From NCBI RefSeq assembly GCF_002776695.1, contig NZ_LFJC01000003.1, forward strand, positions 5,241,535 through 5,305,534: a DNA stretch of 64,000 bases, read 5' to 3'. A model generated the notes under the pieces. The model saw only the letters and a list, made by a program, of their open reading frames with translations, had not been told where the DNA came from and ran no database searches. Position numbers and translations under genes: made by a program. The DNA comes from Bradyrhizobium nitroreducens (lineage in GTDB: Bacteria > Pseudomonadota > Alphaproteobacteria > Rhizobiales > Xanthobacteraceae). Positions 9,301-24,300 of the stretch are shown here, one piece after another. Every line of letters starts with the position of its first letter. The stretch's first letter is position 1.

Positions 9301-12300
9301 CCGATGCCGCCACCAGCTACGCCAGCAAGGACGCCATCCTCGCGCTCGCCCATCCCACCGGCACCGCGTGGCGGACCGAGCAGCTCGGCTTCAACCCCTA
9401 TGCCAACCTTCCCGTCGACAAGATCGGGGTGCGCTTCACCGACGGGATCGCGGTCGACTATACCGTCAAGGTGACCGACCAGGACGGCACGTTCTACGTC
9501 TGGGCGCGCAATCTCGACCGCGCGCTGCAGCTGGAATGGAAGACCGGCGATTCCCGGGAATTCAACCTGCGCAACTACGCGATCGACTTCGCTACGCTCG
9601 ACGAGGTGAATTCGACCGACGACTCCACCTACCGCGTCGAGATGCTGACGCCGGCGCAATTCCACTTCGCGACCTCGCTCGGCGGCATCGACTTCCGCCC
9701 CGAAATGCTGACGGCGCAGCTCGACAATACGACCGGGCACATCGCCTATGCGGTCGGCCCCGGCGGCAGCGCCAACCTGTCGACCGATCCGGCGCACTAC
9801 GTCTCCGGCATCGCCACCATGATCGACATGCTGCAGCCGGTCATGACCGAGTACATCTCGACCTCGCGCCGCTATGCGGTGCGCATCGCGATGCAGGGCG
9901 GCCTGAAGGACTTCTTCCGCGGCGTCAGCTACGATCTCGCCTCCGACAGCTACAAGCCGACGACCAATCGCGAGCTCGCCCCGATGTTCGAGGCGATCTT
10001 CGCCGGCGCGCCGGCGGCCAACACGGACGATGCCGTGTTCGACTACCTCGCGCAGTGGAACGGCATCCTGGCGCAGGTCTATCCGGACTATCATCCCTCC
10101 GGCGAAGGTAATCTCGGCGGCTCCACGCTCGCGGTGAACCAGGCCTTCATCATGCAGATGATGCTGCCGGCCTTCGAGACCGTCGGCGTCGATCTCTACA
10201 TCCGCGGCGTCGCGCATGCGCTCGGGATCAGCGACGAGCGCATCATCACGCATGCTGCCGGTGATACCATTGTCAACGGCACCGACGCGACCGACTATTT
10301 CTACATGACCGCGGGGAACCAGACCCTGCGCGGCGGCAAAGGTGCCGACTACTATTTCGTCGGGCGCAATTCCGGCGACGACGTCATCGACGACAAGGAC
10401 TTTGGCGATAGCGACGAGCTGCGTCTCACCGACGTGCTGTCGACCGACGTCAAGGCGATCCGCGACGGCGAAGATCTGATCCTGCAGATTCGCGGCCGCA
10501 CCAACACTATCCGCCTGACCGACCAGTTCCTCGGCGAGAACAACGAACTCCTCAGCAATGGCAAGCGGGCCGATTCCGGCGTCAGCGCCATCGTGTTCGC
10601 CGACGGCGTCGCCTGGGACCGCTTCCGCATGTCGATGGAGGTGCTCGACCGGGAGCGTGCCGCGGGGCAGTTCAACGACAGCCTGATGGGCTCGGGCTCG
10701 GCCGACATCCTCTGGGGCGGCAAGGGCAACGACTACATGAGCGGCGGCGCCGGCGGGGACATCTACGTGTTCCAGGCCGGCGACGGGCAGGACGTCATCG
10801 ACGACCTCGGCAATTTCTCGTTCGGGCCGGTCAAGGCCGGCATCGACGTCCTCAGCTTCAAGGGCGGCATCAAGCTCGAGAACCTGAAGCTGATCCGCGA
10901 CGGCGAGAGCCCGGATCTGCAGATCGTCTTCCTCGACAACAACGGCAATCCGACCGGCGACACACTGGTCATCAAGGGCCAGTTCGCCGGCATCAAGACC
11001 GGCCTCGGCCTGTTCTCCGACGCGCTCGGCTCGAGCGACGGGCTCGACTATGTCGCGCCGAACCTGATCGAGCGTTTCGTCTTCGACGACGGCTCCAGCC
11101 TCGACTTCACCGCGATCGTACAGATGGTGCTGGAGAACGCCAAGACCGCGAACGACGACGCGATCTTCGGCATGATCAATGCCAATACGCTCGACGGCGG
11201 CGCCGGCAACGACTTCCTGTCCGGCAAGGAGGGCGACGACACCTACATCTTCGGCCGCGGCTACGGCCGCGACGTCGTGCTCGACAACGCCATTCCCGGC
11301 CTGTTCGATCCGCCGCAGCACGACAAGCTGCAGTTCATCGACGAGATCCGCTGGACCGACCTCGACTTCCTGCGCGACGGCCCGAGCGACACGCTGCGCA
11401 TGCGCATCAAGGGCACGACCGACGAGGTCGTGCTGCAGGACTTCCTGGCCACCGTTCCGATTCTCGGCTTCATCAACGTCATCGAGGACATCCAGTTCGG
11501 CGACGGCACGGTGTGGACCGGATTCAAGCTGGCCCAGCACTACATCGACATCGCCAAGACCGCCGGCAACGACACCATCTACGGCTATGACGAACTGTCC
11601 GATTCGATCGACGGCGGCGCCGGCGACGACCGCCTGGTCGGCTTCGGCGGCAACGACGTCTATTACGTCGCGCTCGGGGAGGGTAACGACACCATCGTCG
11701 AGAGCTCCGGCAACGATCAGGTCATTCTCTCCGGCATCGCCTCGACCGACGTCGACTTCTCCCGCACCGCGCTCGATCTCATCATCACCGTCCGCGCCAC
11801 CGGCCAGCGCTTCGTGCTGGAGAACCAGTATGTCCGTGACGACGGCCAGACCAATGCTGTCGAGAGCCTGGTCTTCACCGACCGCACGGTCTCGTTCCTC
11901 GACGTCAACCCGGAGGACATCGACCTCGTCGGGACCAACGGCGACGAGACCATCACCGGGTCGAATTTCGCCGAAACGCTCGACGGACGCGGCGGCAACG
12001 ACACGCTGATCGGCGGCGACGGCGGCGATACCTACAGGTTCGACGCCGGCTACGGCCAGGACGTCATCATCGACCGCCGCGTGCGCGCGAGCTGGTCGGA
12101 CCGGCGCGGCGTGCACGTGCCGGTGGACGACGTCGTTCAGTTCGGCGGCGGCATCACCCGCGACAACGTCGTCTTCACCAAGGACGGCGACGACCTCCTG
12201 ATCTCGATCACCGGCCGCAGCGACACGCTGCGCATCCGCAACCAGTTCCGCGACGCCGAGGACGGCGTCGAGCTGTTCCGCTTCTTCGACGGCTCGACCA

Positions 12301-15300
12301 TCAAGATCTCGGACGTCGAGCAGTTGCTGCAGATCGCCGGCGGCAACCGCGGCGACAACATCATCACGGGCCTGCTCGATCAGGAGAACGTGCTGGATGG
12401 TCGGCAGGGTGACGACACGCTCTACGGCGGCAACCGCGCCGACACCTACGCGTTCTCGGCCGGCTACGGCTTCGACCGCATCATCGAGCGGCCTGATACG
12501 GCGGGCATCGTCGATCGCGTGGTGTTCGGTGCCTCCGTCCGCTTCGAGGACATCGTCGTCAGCCGCAACGGCAATGATCTCGTCATCGATCTCGGTAGCG
12601 GCCTCGATGTCCTGACCATCGTCGACGGGCTGTCGACCAGCCGCGTCGAGCAGTTCGAGTTCGCCGACGGGCGGATTCTGTCCATTGAAGCCATCATCGA
12701 CCGCATGCTGACCGGCACCGCCGGCGACGACCATCTGATCGGCTTCGACAACCGCAACGATACGCTGTCGGGTGGGGCCGGCCAGGACGCGCTCGAGGGC
12801 GGATTCGGCAACGACACCTACAAGTTCGGCATCGGCGACGGCAGTGATAGCGTCTACGACGCCGGCGGCGTCGACAAGGTCGTGTTTGGCGAGGGCATTA
12901 CCTCCGACCTCGTCCATTTCAGCAATATCGACGGCGATCTGCTGATCTCGATCGGCAACGGCACCGACCGGCTCGCCATCCTGTCGGGCTACAGCGCGCG
13001 GCCGGTCGAGAGTTTCGTCTTCGCCGACGGCACCACGCTGTCGATCGAGGACGTGCGCGGCATCATCCGCGACGGCCTGTCGAACGCCAGCCAGGACCTC
13101 GTCGACCTCCGCGAGCTGCCGGCCGCCAGCAGCCTGCATCCCGGTGCCGGGCATGACCGCCTCATCCTGGCCCAGGATTCGCGCGTCGTCATCGGCGCCT
13201 CGGAAGGCATCGACAGTGTCGAGATGCCATCAGGCGTGACCAGCGCGACCGTCGTGCTCGAGGCCTACGCCTCCAGCGATGCCACGGTCAGGCTCGTCGC
13301 GACCGACTCGACCGACCTCGTCGTCTCCTTCTCGTCGGGAAGCCAGCTGATCGTCCGGGGTGCGCTCGGCAACGGCAGCCTGCCGAACATCGAGTTCGCC
13401 AACGGCGTCACCTGGAACGGGGCCGCGCTGGTGCAGGCGGCAATTGCCGGGCAGGCGAGCGCGGGAAGCGACATCATCGTCGGCAGCGGCCGCGCGGACG
13501 TCATTGCCGGCGGCGCGGGAGACGACCTGCTGAGCGGCGGGGCCGGCGACGACACCTACAATTTCACGCGCGGCGACGGCCGCGACGTGATCGACGACAG
13601 CTCGGGCAACGATACGCTCGCCATCACCGGGTATCGGCCCGAGGAGCTGCGCGTCTCGCAGATCGACCCGGCGCGCAACGAGCTCGTGCTGTCCTTTGCC
13701 GATTCGACCGATCAGATCGTGCTGCGCTACGTCTGGGGCTGGAACGGCGTCGACGCGGTTCGTTTCAGCGACGGCACCTCGTTCACGCTCGACCAGCTCC
13801 GCGACATGGCGGCCGACGTCGGCACCTGGCAGGACGACCGCATCGTCGGCTCCGCGCGCAGCGAGACGTTCAGCGGCGGCACCGGCGATGACGTCATCAT
13901 CGGCGGCGGCGGCGACGACGTCTATCGGTTCGGACGCGGCGACGGGCAGGATCGCATCGAGAGCAACGGTTCGGCCGACGGCAAGGGAACGCTCGTCTTC
14001 GGAGCCGGTATCGCGCTGGAGGACATCGTCACGACGCGGGATGCCGATGGCAATATCGTGCTGTCGATCAGCGGCACTGATGATCGCGTCACGCTGGTCG
14101 ATCCCGCCGGCGACATCGATCCGGTCATCGCGAAGGTGGTCTTTGCCGACGGCCGCAGCCTCAGCTACCGGGCGCTTGCCGCCGCGATCGCATCGACCGA
14201 CGGCGACGATCACGTCATCGTTCCCTCCGATCTCGCCAATCCCGACATCGGCTCGGTCATCTCCGGCGGTCTCGGCAACGACCACATCGAAGGCGGACGG
14301 GGCGCCGACGTCATCACCGGCGGCAAGGGCGACGATCTGCTCGAAGGTGGCAGCGGCGCCGATCTCTATTATTTCGCCCGCGGCGACGGGCAGGACACGA
14401 TCGCCGATGTCGAGATCTCCGATGCGTCCAAGGTCGACAAGGTCCATTTCGCGGCGGGCATCCTGCCGAGCGATATCCGCTTCCTCTCGGTCGGTCCGAA
14501 CGACCTCGTGATCGGCCTCGTCGGCAGCGACGACCACCTGACGCTCAAGGACATGTTCCGCGCCGGGAGCGGCGCGACCGACTATGGGATCGAGCAGTTC
14601 GAATTCGCCGATGGCACGGTCTGGCAGCTCGCCGACATCGTCTCGCATGCGGCGGCGTCGACCGGCGCGGGCGCCGACGCGATCGATTTCGGTCCGCAGC
14701 TCGACGTCGCGATCACGCTCGATGGCGGTGCGGGCGACGATGTGCTCGCCGGCGGTATCGGCGACACCACCTACGTCTTCGGACGCGGCTATGGCCGCGA
14801 CACGATCCGCGAAGCGTCCAATGCAACCAGCTCCAGCGACACGCTGCGCCTGAACAGCGGGATCGTGCCGAGCGATGTCGTCGTCGTCAGGGACGGCAAC
14901 GATATCGTGCTGCGCTTCGTCGGCAGCGACGACCGGCTGACGATCGTCGGCCAGGCCATTGCAAGTGCCCCGCCGATCGACGTCGTGCGATTCAACGACG
15001 GCACGCAATGGAGTGCGGCGACGCTGCTCTCGCGCGCGCTGACGCCGGATGCAGCCGAGCACGTGCTGCATCCAGGCAATCCTTCGGCCGATCCGTTCGC
15101 CGACCCGGTTTTCGCGGGCGCAGGGTCGGGCCCCGGCGGTGGAGGATCACTGGGATCCTCGACCGTCGGCCTTGCCCGCTACGATTCCGTCTCGCGGCCG
15201 GTCACCGGCCTTGCGGTGGTCGGCTCGGCCTCGGAGATCGGCGGCGGCACCTATCAATTGACGCCGGATGCCGGCAGCAGGGTCGGCGCGGTCTGGGGCA

Positions 15301-18300
15301 GCATCGACCTCTCGCAGAACGTGGTCTGGACCACGAAGATGTTCTTCGGGGCCAACGAGGGCGGCGCCGACGGCCTCTCCTTCGCCGTTCAGAACAAGAG
15401 CGCGGCCGAACTGACGGGGTCGGGCGGCGGCGGGATGGGCACCCTGGTCTCCGGCTCGTTCGGCATCATCTTCGACACCTGGGGACAGGCGACCGATTTC
15501 AGCCAGTTCGTCGTCAATGGCCAGGCCGGCGACGACAATTTCGATCCCCGGCACGACTTCAGCCAGCTCGAGGATGCAGCCTGGCACGATGTCGTCATCA
15601 GCTGGGATGCGGCAAGCAAGACCTTCAGCTACAGCGTCGATGGCACGCTGATCGGACGCAAGACCTATGATGTCGTCGGCAGCCTGTTCGGCGGCGATTC
15701 CGACGTGTGGTACGGCTTCGGCGCGGCCACGGGCGGTGCGACCAACGACCAGCGGGTCCAGATCCTCTCGGTCACCACGCTGCAGGGGGCCGGCGTCGAC
15801 CCGTCGACGGTCGGGACCATCGAGCAGATCGGCTCGGGCCTGTTCGCGCGGGAACTCGCCGGTGCAGCCGCGCAGAACAGATACGACGTGTTCGTGCCGC
15901 TGTCGCGCTGGGGCGACCGTGTCGACGTCGTCACCAACTTCAAGAGCGGTGACGCTGGCGACAGTCTCAACATCGCCATCGCCGAGGGAATGTCTGGGAC
16001 GCTGCTGGCCCGCGCGGCCGGCTCCGACACGCTGATCTATTTCGCGGAGCAGGGCACGCAGAGCTTTGCCGACGCGCGGCTGCTGTTGCGACTGGATAAC
16101 GTCTCGCCTGCGAGCCTCACCAGCGTCAACTTTGCCGGCGCCGCGTTCACCGTGGTTGCCAACCAGACCCTGACCGCGACCGGGGCGACCCCCGTTCAAG
16201 GCGGTTGGGGCGACGACACGATCAACGGCGACAATTCGGCCAACACGCTGTCCGGCGGGGCCGGCAACGACACGATCGCGGATGCCCGTGACGGCAACGA
16301 CACCCTGACCGGCGGCACCGGCAACGACTGGCTGCGCGGCGGCGGCGGCAACGATACCTATGTGTTCAACCGCGGTGACGGTCAGGACATCATCAGCGAC
16401 TGGAATTACGGGACCGACACCATCCAGTTCGGTGCCGGCATCACCGCCGCCGACGTCGTGGTCACGCAAGGCAACAGCGGCCAGGACCTCGTCATCACCT
16501 TCATTGGGACCGACGACAGGATCACGATCGAGCGCGGCCTCAGCGCCGACTACAATCGGATCGAGCAGCTGCGCTTTGCCGATGGCAGCACGCTCAGCTA
16601 CACGCAGATGGTCGATCGGTCGCTGACGCCGACGGCCGGCAACGACACGTTCGCTGGCGACCAGTTTGCCAACACGCTGACGGGCGGGATCGGCAACGAC
16701 ACGATCTCGGATGCCCGCGAAGGTGACGACACCCTGATCGGCGGGGTCGGTAACGATTGGCTGCGCGGCGGCAGCGGCAACGACACCTATGTGTTCAACC
16801 GCGGGGACGGTCAGGACACCATCAGCGACTGGAATTATGGCAACGACACCATCCAGCTCGGTGCCGGCATCACGGCCGCCGATGTGGTGGTGACGCAAGG
16901 CAATAGCGGCCAGGACCTGATCATCGCCATCGCGGGAACCGAAGACAAGATCACGATCCAGCGCGGTATCGATACCGATTGGAGCCGGATCGAGCTGCTG
17001 CGCTTCAGCGACGGCAGCACGCTCAGCTATGCGCAGCTGCTTGACCGTTCGCTGACACCGACCAGCGGCGACGACACGTTTGCCGGGGACCAGTTCGCCA
17101 ATACGATATCGGGCGGCGCCGGCAACGATACGATCCTCGATGGCCGCGACGGCGACGATATCCTGATCGGTGGCACCGGCAACGACTGGATGCGGGGCGG
17201 CAACGGCAACGACACCTATGTGTTCAACCGGGGTGACGGTCAGGACACCATCAGCGACTGGAACTACGGCAACGACACGATTCTGTTCGGGGTCGGCATC
17301 ACCGCCGCCGACCTCTCGTTGACGCGCGCCAGCAATGGTCAGGATCTGATCATCGCCATCGTGGGGACCGAGGACAGGATCACTGTCCAGCGAGGTATCG
17401 ATACCGACTGGAGTCGGATCGAGCTGCTGCGCTTCGCCGACGGCAGCACGCTCAACTACACCGACATGCTCGCTCTGGCCGACGCCAACGACCGCAGCGG
17501 ACTGACCCAGATCGGAGCGGTGCTCGGCAACGGCATCGTCGGGACCGACGCCGCCGAACTCCTCAATGCGTCAGCCTATGCGACCGGCGCCATGTTGGAT
17601 GGCCGCGGCGGCTACGATCAGCTGACGGGCAGCGTCTATGGCGACGTCCTGACCGGCGGCGCCGGCAACGATGTGCTGACGGGCGGTGCCGGCGCGGACA
17701 CCTACCGGTTCTCCGCGGGCTTCGGCCAGGACACGATCGACGAATCGACCTCGAACGGCAGCAATAACATCATCGTGTTCGATTCCTCGCTCTCGATCGA
17801 TGATTTCGTGCTGGAAGCCTATGTCTCGACCGACGGCAACGGCAATTCCGATTTCGGTCAGGCCCGGCTGCGCTTCAACGGCAGCGACGACCGGATCACG
17901 ATCGCCGATCTCGATACGATCCAACAGATCCGTTTCGCCGACGGCACCGTGCTCGACAGGCAGCAGATGCTGGCCCGCGCGGTCGATCTCTACAGCAACG
18001 ACAGGTCCATCTCCCCGTCGGATATGCCGATTCCGAACCCTCTGAACGGATCGGCGAAGGACGACCTGCTCGAAGGCCATGGCAGCGACGATACGCTCCT
18101 CGGCGGCGTGGGTAACGATCGCATCTACGGCGGTGACGGCGCTGACGCGCTGAGCGGCGGGACCGGCAACGATCTCCTGTCCGGTGGCACGGGCGCCGAC
18201 GTCTATCGGTTCTCGGCCGGTTTCGGCCACGACACGATCGACACCGGCGATACCGGGCTCGACTGGATCGAGTTCGATTCCAGCCTGACGCCTGATGACA

Positions 18301-21300
18301 TTGAGCTGCTGCGTCCCTATGACCGGTACGAGGGCGGCGGCCTCACCGACGATCTGCTCGTGCACGTGAAGGGCACCGAGGACGTCATCGAAGTCCGCTA
18401 TACGCTGGCGACGGACCCCTACCAGAGCATTGCCGGCATCCGCTTCGCGGACGGGACGATCTGGACGCTGGCCGACATCATCAACGCCGCGGTGCCGACG
18501 CCGGGCATCAACGTGCAGGGTGCGATCTCGGACGACACGCTGATCGGCACGTCGTACAACGATTCCTTCGCGGGAGGAGGCGGCAACGATACGCTGATCG
18601 GGGGCGCGGGCGACGACGATCTCTGGGGCGCGGAAGGCGACGACATCCTCGATGGCGGCGCAGGCCGAGATTCGCTGATCGGCGATGCCGGCTCGGACAC
18701 TTATCGGTTCTCCAGCGGTTTCGGCAACGACTACGTCAGTGATTTCCGCGACGGAATCTCGATGAACGCGATCGTTTTCGATTCGACCATCGCGGTCGCC
18801 GACATCGCGGTCTATTACTCGCAGTCCGGCGACCTGATCCTGAGGTCGATCAACTCGGACGATTCCATTACCATCGGCGGCGGCTACGTCGATGAAACCG
18901 TTGGCGTCGATGAAGTCCGTTTCGACGACGGCACGATCTGGACCCGCGGCCAGCTCGTTGCGGCGGCGGTGGCAATGCCGGGCAGCCTGATCCAGGGCGA
19001 CGCGACCGATCAGACGCTGAACGGCACTGCCTTCGACGATGAAATCTACGGCGATGCCGGAAACGAAACCATCGTCGGCGGTGCCGGCAACGACATCCTG
19101 CAAGGCGGAGACGGCGCCGACATCCTGATCGGTGGTGCCGGCCACGACGAGCTGGACGGCGGCTACGGCAACGACGTCTATCGCTTCTCGGCCGGCTTCG
19201 GCTCTGACACGGTTTACGTCACGCCGTACTATGCAGACGATACCGACGTCATCGAGTTCGACGCGACGATTGCAGCTGCGGATGTCCATCTCACTTTCGA
19301 AGGAGATGGATACCCGCCGAGCATGCTGCTGACGATCGACGGCAGCACCGACCAGATCATGCTGAACGGGCTGCACGCGTCCACCGAGATCCATTTCGCG
19401 GACGGCACGATCTGGACTTATGACGACATGGCCGCGCTCGCCGCGCCGTGGCTGGGCGTCAATTTGCAGGGCGACCAGGGCACCGACGTTCTCGGAACCA
19501 GCGGCTGGGACAAGCTCGAGGCCACTTACGGCGTCGCGTCCACCATCATGGGCTTTGCCGGCGACGATATCCTCAACGGCTCCATTGGCGACGATACCCT
19601 CGTTGGCGGCACCGGCGACGACCAGATGCAGGGCAACCAGGGATCCGACACCTACCGCTTCTCGGCGGGATTCGGCCAGGATCAGATCTACGAGTGGGGT
19701 TCCGAGGTCAACCACATCGTCTTCGACTCCTCGATCTCGTCCAGCGACATCATCATCGAGCACGAGGCCGGTTATAACGGCGACATCACCTATGCCGACG
19801 TGATCCTGCGCGTCGCGGGGACCGAAAACCGCATCACCTGGGGTGGCGGCTTCGGCTCCGCCGACTTCGACATCGCGTTCGCCGACGGCACGGTCTGGAA
19901 TTCCAACGACATCAGGGCACGCTGGAGCCTGATCGAGCATCCCTATCAAGGTGGCATTCCGATGATCGGAGGCGCCACCAACGACACCATGTACGGCTCG
20001 GTCGACGCCGACGTCATGGAAGGCGGCGGCGGCAACGACAGCCTCATCAGCTACGGCGGTAGCGACATCCTGGTCGGAGGGACCGGGTCCGATCAGCTAT
20101 ATGGCGGCGTCGGCAGCGACACCTATCGCTTCTCTGCCGGCTTCGGCGAGGACTGGATCTACGACTCGGTGAACGGCGCGGACGTCAACGTCATCGAGTT
20201 CGATGCCACGATCGACCCGGCGCAGGTCAGCGTCATGTCGGACGCCTCCAATCTCTCGGGCAATTACTATCTGTCCATTTCCGGCAGTGAAGATCGGGTC
20301 TGGGTCTCGCGCTACGCCCACGACGCCGTGATCTCGCAAGTTCGTTTTGCCAACGGCACGGTGTGGACCGCTGCCGACATCGAGGCGCGCCTGACCTATT
20401 CGAACCGGCCCACGATCACGAGTTCGGCCTCCGGCGCACAGATGGTCGGTACGGCCGGCAGCGACAACCTGACCGGAACGGCCGGCGCGGACGACATCAA
20501 CGGTGGCGGATCGGTCCAATGGCGGCCGGTCGGCGCCAACCTGCTCGTCAACGGCAGCTTCGAGCAGCTCGCCGCGGATGCCAGCCCGCAAAGCTGGGGC
20601 TATTCGGCGACGACGTTGCCGGGCTGGACCCGGATCAACAGCACGCAGCCGGGGACGACGCTGGGCATCGAGCAGATGACGTCCGGCTACAACGGTGTCA
20701 CCGCAACCGACGGCAATTACTGGCTCGATCTCGACGGGACGGGTTCCGGCGGCACCGACGTACAGATCGCCCAGGACGTGACCGGCCTCACCGAGGGCGA
20801 GACGCTCCTGGTGCAGTTCGACCACGCCAACCGCACCTGGGACTGGAACGGCTCGTTCGACGTGCTGTGGAACGGCACGGTGGTCGCGAGCTTCAACAAT
20901 ACCGGCACGGCGATGGTGCGCTCCAGCGTGCTGGTGACGGCAGCCGCCGGCACCAACCAGCTCAGCTTCCGCGGCACCGGCAACCAGGACGGCGTCGGCG
21001 CCTCCCTCGACAATGTGAGCCTCACGCGTGCGCAAGCCGTTCCGAGCTCGGCGATCGGCAACGACGTCCTGTCCGGCCTCGACGGCGACGATCTCATCCG
21101 GGGCGGCGCCGGAGACGATGTGATCTCCGGAGGCAACGGCAACGACACGCTCAACGGCAATGGCGGCAACGACACCATCAACGGCGATGCCGGCAACGAC
21201 ATCCTGGTCGGCGGCAAGGGTAACGACAATCTGGTCGACGGCCAGGGCAACGACGTCTACCGCTTCACGGCCGGCGACGGTCAGGACACCATCACCGACG

Positions 21301-24300
21301 CGAACGGAACCGACCGGATCGAATTCGGCGCGGGCATCAGTCCGGCCGACGTCAACGTCGCGCTGGTCGGCAATTCCTCGACGCTGGTCGTCACTTTCCG
21401 CAACAGCGACGACCGCATCACCATCAACAACGGCTCGGCCAGCGATGGCAGGGCCATAGAGACATTCGCCTTTGCCGACGGCACCGTCTGGTCCTTCGCC
21501 GACATCGCGGCGCGCTGGAAGACGCCGACTGCGGGCGCCGACATCATTCTCGGCACCACGAACGGTGAAACCCTCGCGGGCGGGGCGGGCAATGACAGCC
21601 TGATCGCCTTCGGCGCAGCCACGCTGCTCGGCGAAGCTGGCGACGACATCCTGACCGGAGCGAACGGCGCCGACATCCTGGTCGGTGGTACCGGCAACGA
21701 CACGCTGAATGGCGGGCAAGGCGACGACGTCTACCGTTGGGGCCGCGGCGACGGCAGCGACACGCTCACCGACACCGGCGGGACCGACCGCGTCGAGATC
21801 GGCGCCGGCGTCGCGCCCGGCGACATCAAGGTCACCTCGCCGGATGGGCGCAGCTTCGTCCTGCGGATTCGCGACACCGGCGAGGAGCTCAAGCTCACCG
21901 ATGTGATCGCGAACACGAGCAACGTCATCGAGAGCATTGCCTTCGCCGACGGCACCGTCTGGACGATGAACGATCTGAGGGATCAGTCGTACATCGGCGA
22001 GGACGCCGCCGACGCCATGACCGGAACCAGCGACGCCAACCGCCTCGACGGGCGCGGCGGCAACGACAATCTCTCCGGTCTCGGCGGCAACGACGTGCTG
22101 CTTGGCGGCGCCGGCGACGACACGCTCAACGGCGGAACGGGAGACGACCGTCTGGTCGGCGGTCCCGGTAACGATGCGCTGTCGGGCGGCGCCGGTGCCG
22201 ATACCTACGTGTTCGCCGCCGGTGACGGCAACGACACGATCACCGACGGCGGCGATGCGACGAACGACACGTTGCGGATCGAAGGCTATGGCCTGTCGCA
22301 GATCCGATTCGGCGCGGTGGGTCAGGACCTGGTCATCCGCTTCGCCGGAAGCGCCGATCGCATCGTCGTCCGCAACGGCCTCGGCAGTGGCGTCAGCGAT
22401 CTGGTCGACGCTTTCGAGATTGTGGCCGACGGCGTCACGCTGTCGCTGGCCGATGTGCGCGCCCGTCTGGTCGAGGACGTCTCCGTCACCGGCGAGTTCC
22501 TGGCCGGGACTGCCGCCGATGACGTGCTCACCGGCGGCGCCGGCGACGACTATCTGAAGGGCGGCGAGGGGGCCGACATCCTGTCGGGCGGTGCCGGCAA
22601 CGATCAGTTCGCCGACATCTCCGCCGATGGTTCCGTCGACACGCTGACCGGCGGCGCCGGCCGCGACACCTATTACTACCTGCCGGTCCGGCAAGGTGCG
22701 GCGCCCATCGTCGCCGACGTCATCACCGATTTCCAGGCGGGCGCGGGCGGCGACGTCATCCGCCTGATGACCAGCAATCCCAATCCGTTCGAGGGCGGCA
22801 GCATCTTCCTGGCGCAATCGGGCAGCGATGCGGTCGTCATGATGCGGGCCAGTTCCGGGCCCGACCAGGAGCTGGTACGCCTGCTCGGCGTCAATGCCAC
22901 GACGCTGACCGCGGCCAATTTCGACGGCGTTCCGATCGCGATCGACAATTCGATCAGCATCAATGACGACGATGCCGGCCATGTCCTCAACGGCAGCGCG
23001 CTCGACGACCGCATCTTCGGCAATGGTGGCAACGATGTCATCAGCGGCTTCGGCGGCAATGACCGGCTGGCCGGCGGCGCCGACAACGATGTGATTGACG
23101 GCGGCCTCGGCAACGACCTGATTGCGGGCCAGGAAGGCAACGACCAGATCATCGGCGGTGGCGGCAGCGACATCATGTCGGGCGGCTCCGGCGATGACGT
23201 GATCACCGGCTATGGCGACGGCAGCTTTGCGACCGACACCGACGTGTTCGAGGGCGGGCTGGGCGACGATCAGCTGTCGGGCGGCACCGGCACGGACGTC
23301 TACCGCTTCGCGCGCGGCGACGGCCGCGATACCATCTCCGACCTCGGCGGCTCGGATCGGCTGGAATTCGCCGCGGGCATCGCGGCCGCCGACGTCAGCG
23401 TCGTGCAGATCGGCCGCGACGTCGAATTGCGCATCAACAACGAGGGCGGCCGGATTCGCGTAACCGGTGCGCTCGACGGCGCCAGCGCCATCGAGACGAT
23501 CGCCTTTTCCGACGGCACCAATTGGACCTGGAACGACGTGCTGACGCGATCCCTTCAGGGATCTGGCGGCGACGACGTGCTCGCGATTCCCGCAAGCTTC
23601 CAGGGTAACTCCGTTACGCTCGACGGCAAGGCGGGGAACGACACCCTGCAAGGCAGCGCGGGCGCCGATACGCTGATCGGCGGCACCGGCAACGACGTGC
23701 TGCAGGGCGCCGGCGGTGACGACACCTATCTGTTCGCCCGCGGCGACGGCCAGGACGTCATTCTCGACGCATCGGGCACCAACACGCTGAGCTTCGCGGC
23801 CGGGATCCTGGCGAGCGACATCCGCGTCGTGCGAGGGCCTGCCAATCTGGTGCTCGAAATCATCGGCACCGGTGACCGCGTCGATCTCGGCTCTCCGGCG
23901 GCGCCGGGCATGGGCGTCTCGCGCGTCACCTTCACCGACGGCACGGTCTGGACCGCGCCGACGCTGATCGCACTCGCCCGCTCGGCGACCGATGGCGACG
24001 ACGTCATTCGCGGCGACGAGCTCGACGATACGCTCGCTGGCGGCGCCGGCGATGACCTGCTGATCGGCAATGGCGGAGCTGACGATCTCGACGGCGGCAC
24101 CGGCAACGATCGCCTCGAAGGCGGTGCCGACGACGACACCTACCGCTTCGCGGCGCATGGCGGCCACGATCGCATTGCCGATACATCCGGCAACGACACG
24201 CTGCTGCTGGCGGCGGATATCGCACCCGACGACATCACGGTCTCGCAGAGCGAGGACGGGGCCGACTTCACGCTAATCGTCAAGTCGACCGGCGCGCGCA

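Noticed and set aside
6057..13154. A 2,365-codon open frame on the minus strand within the giant gene, and similar long frames at 20097-24167, 24273-28088, 28308-31658 and 31725-34610
   Set aside because: They mirror the plus-strand gene: third-position GC and repeated Asp/Gly/Asn codons keep the antisense frame free of stops. The translations are low-complexity Val/Ala/Asp/Arg strings with no domain and no ribosome-binding sites.
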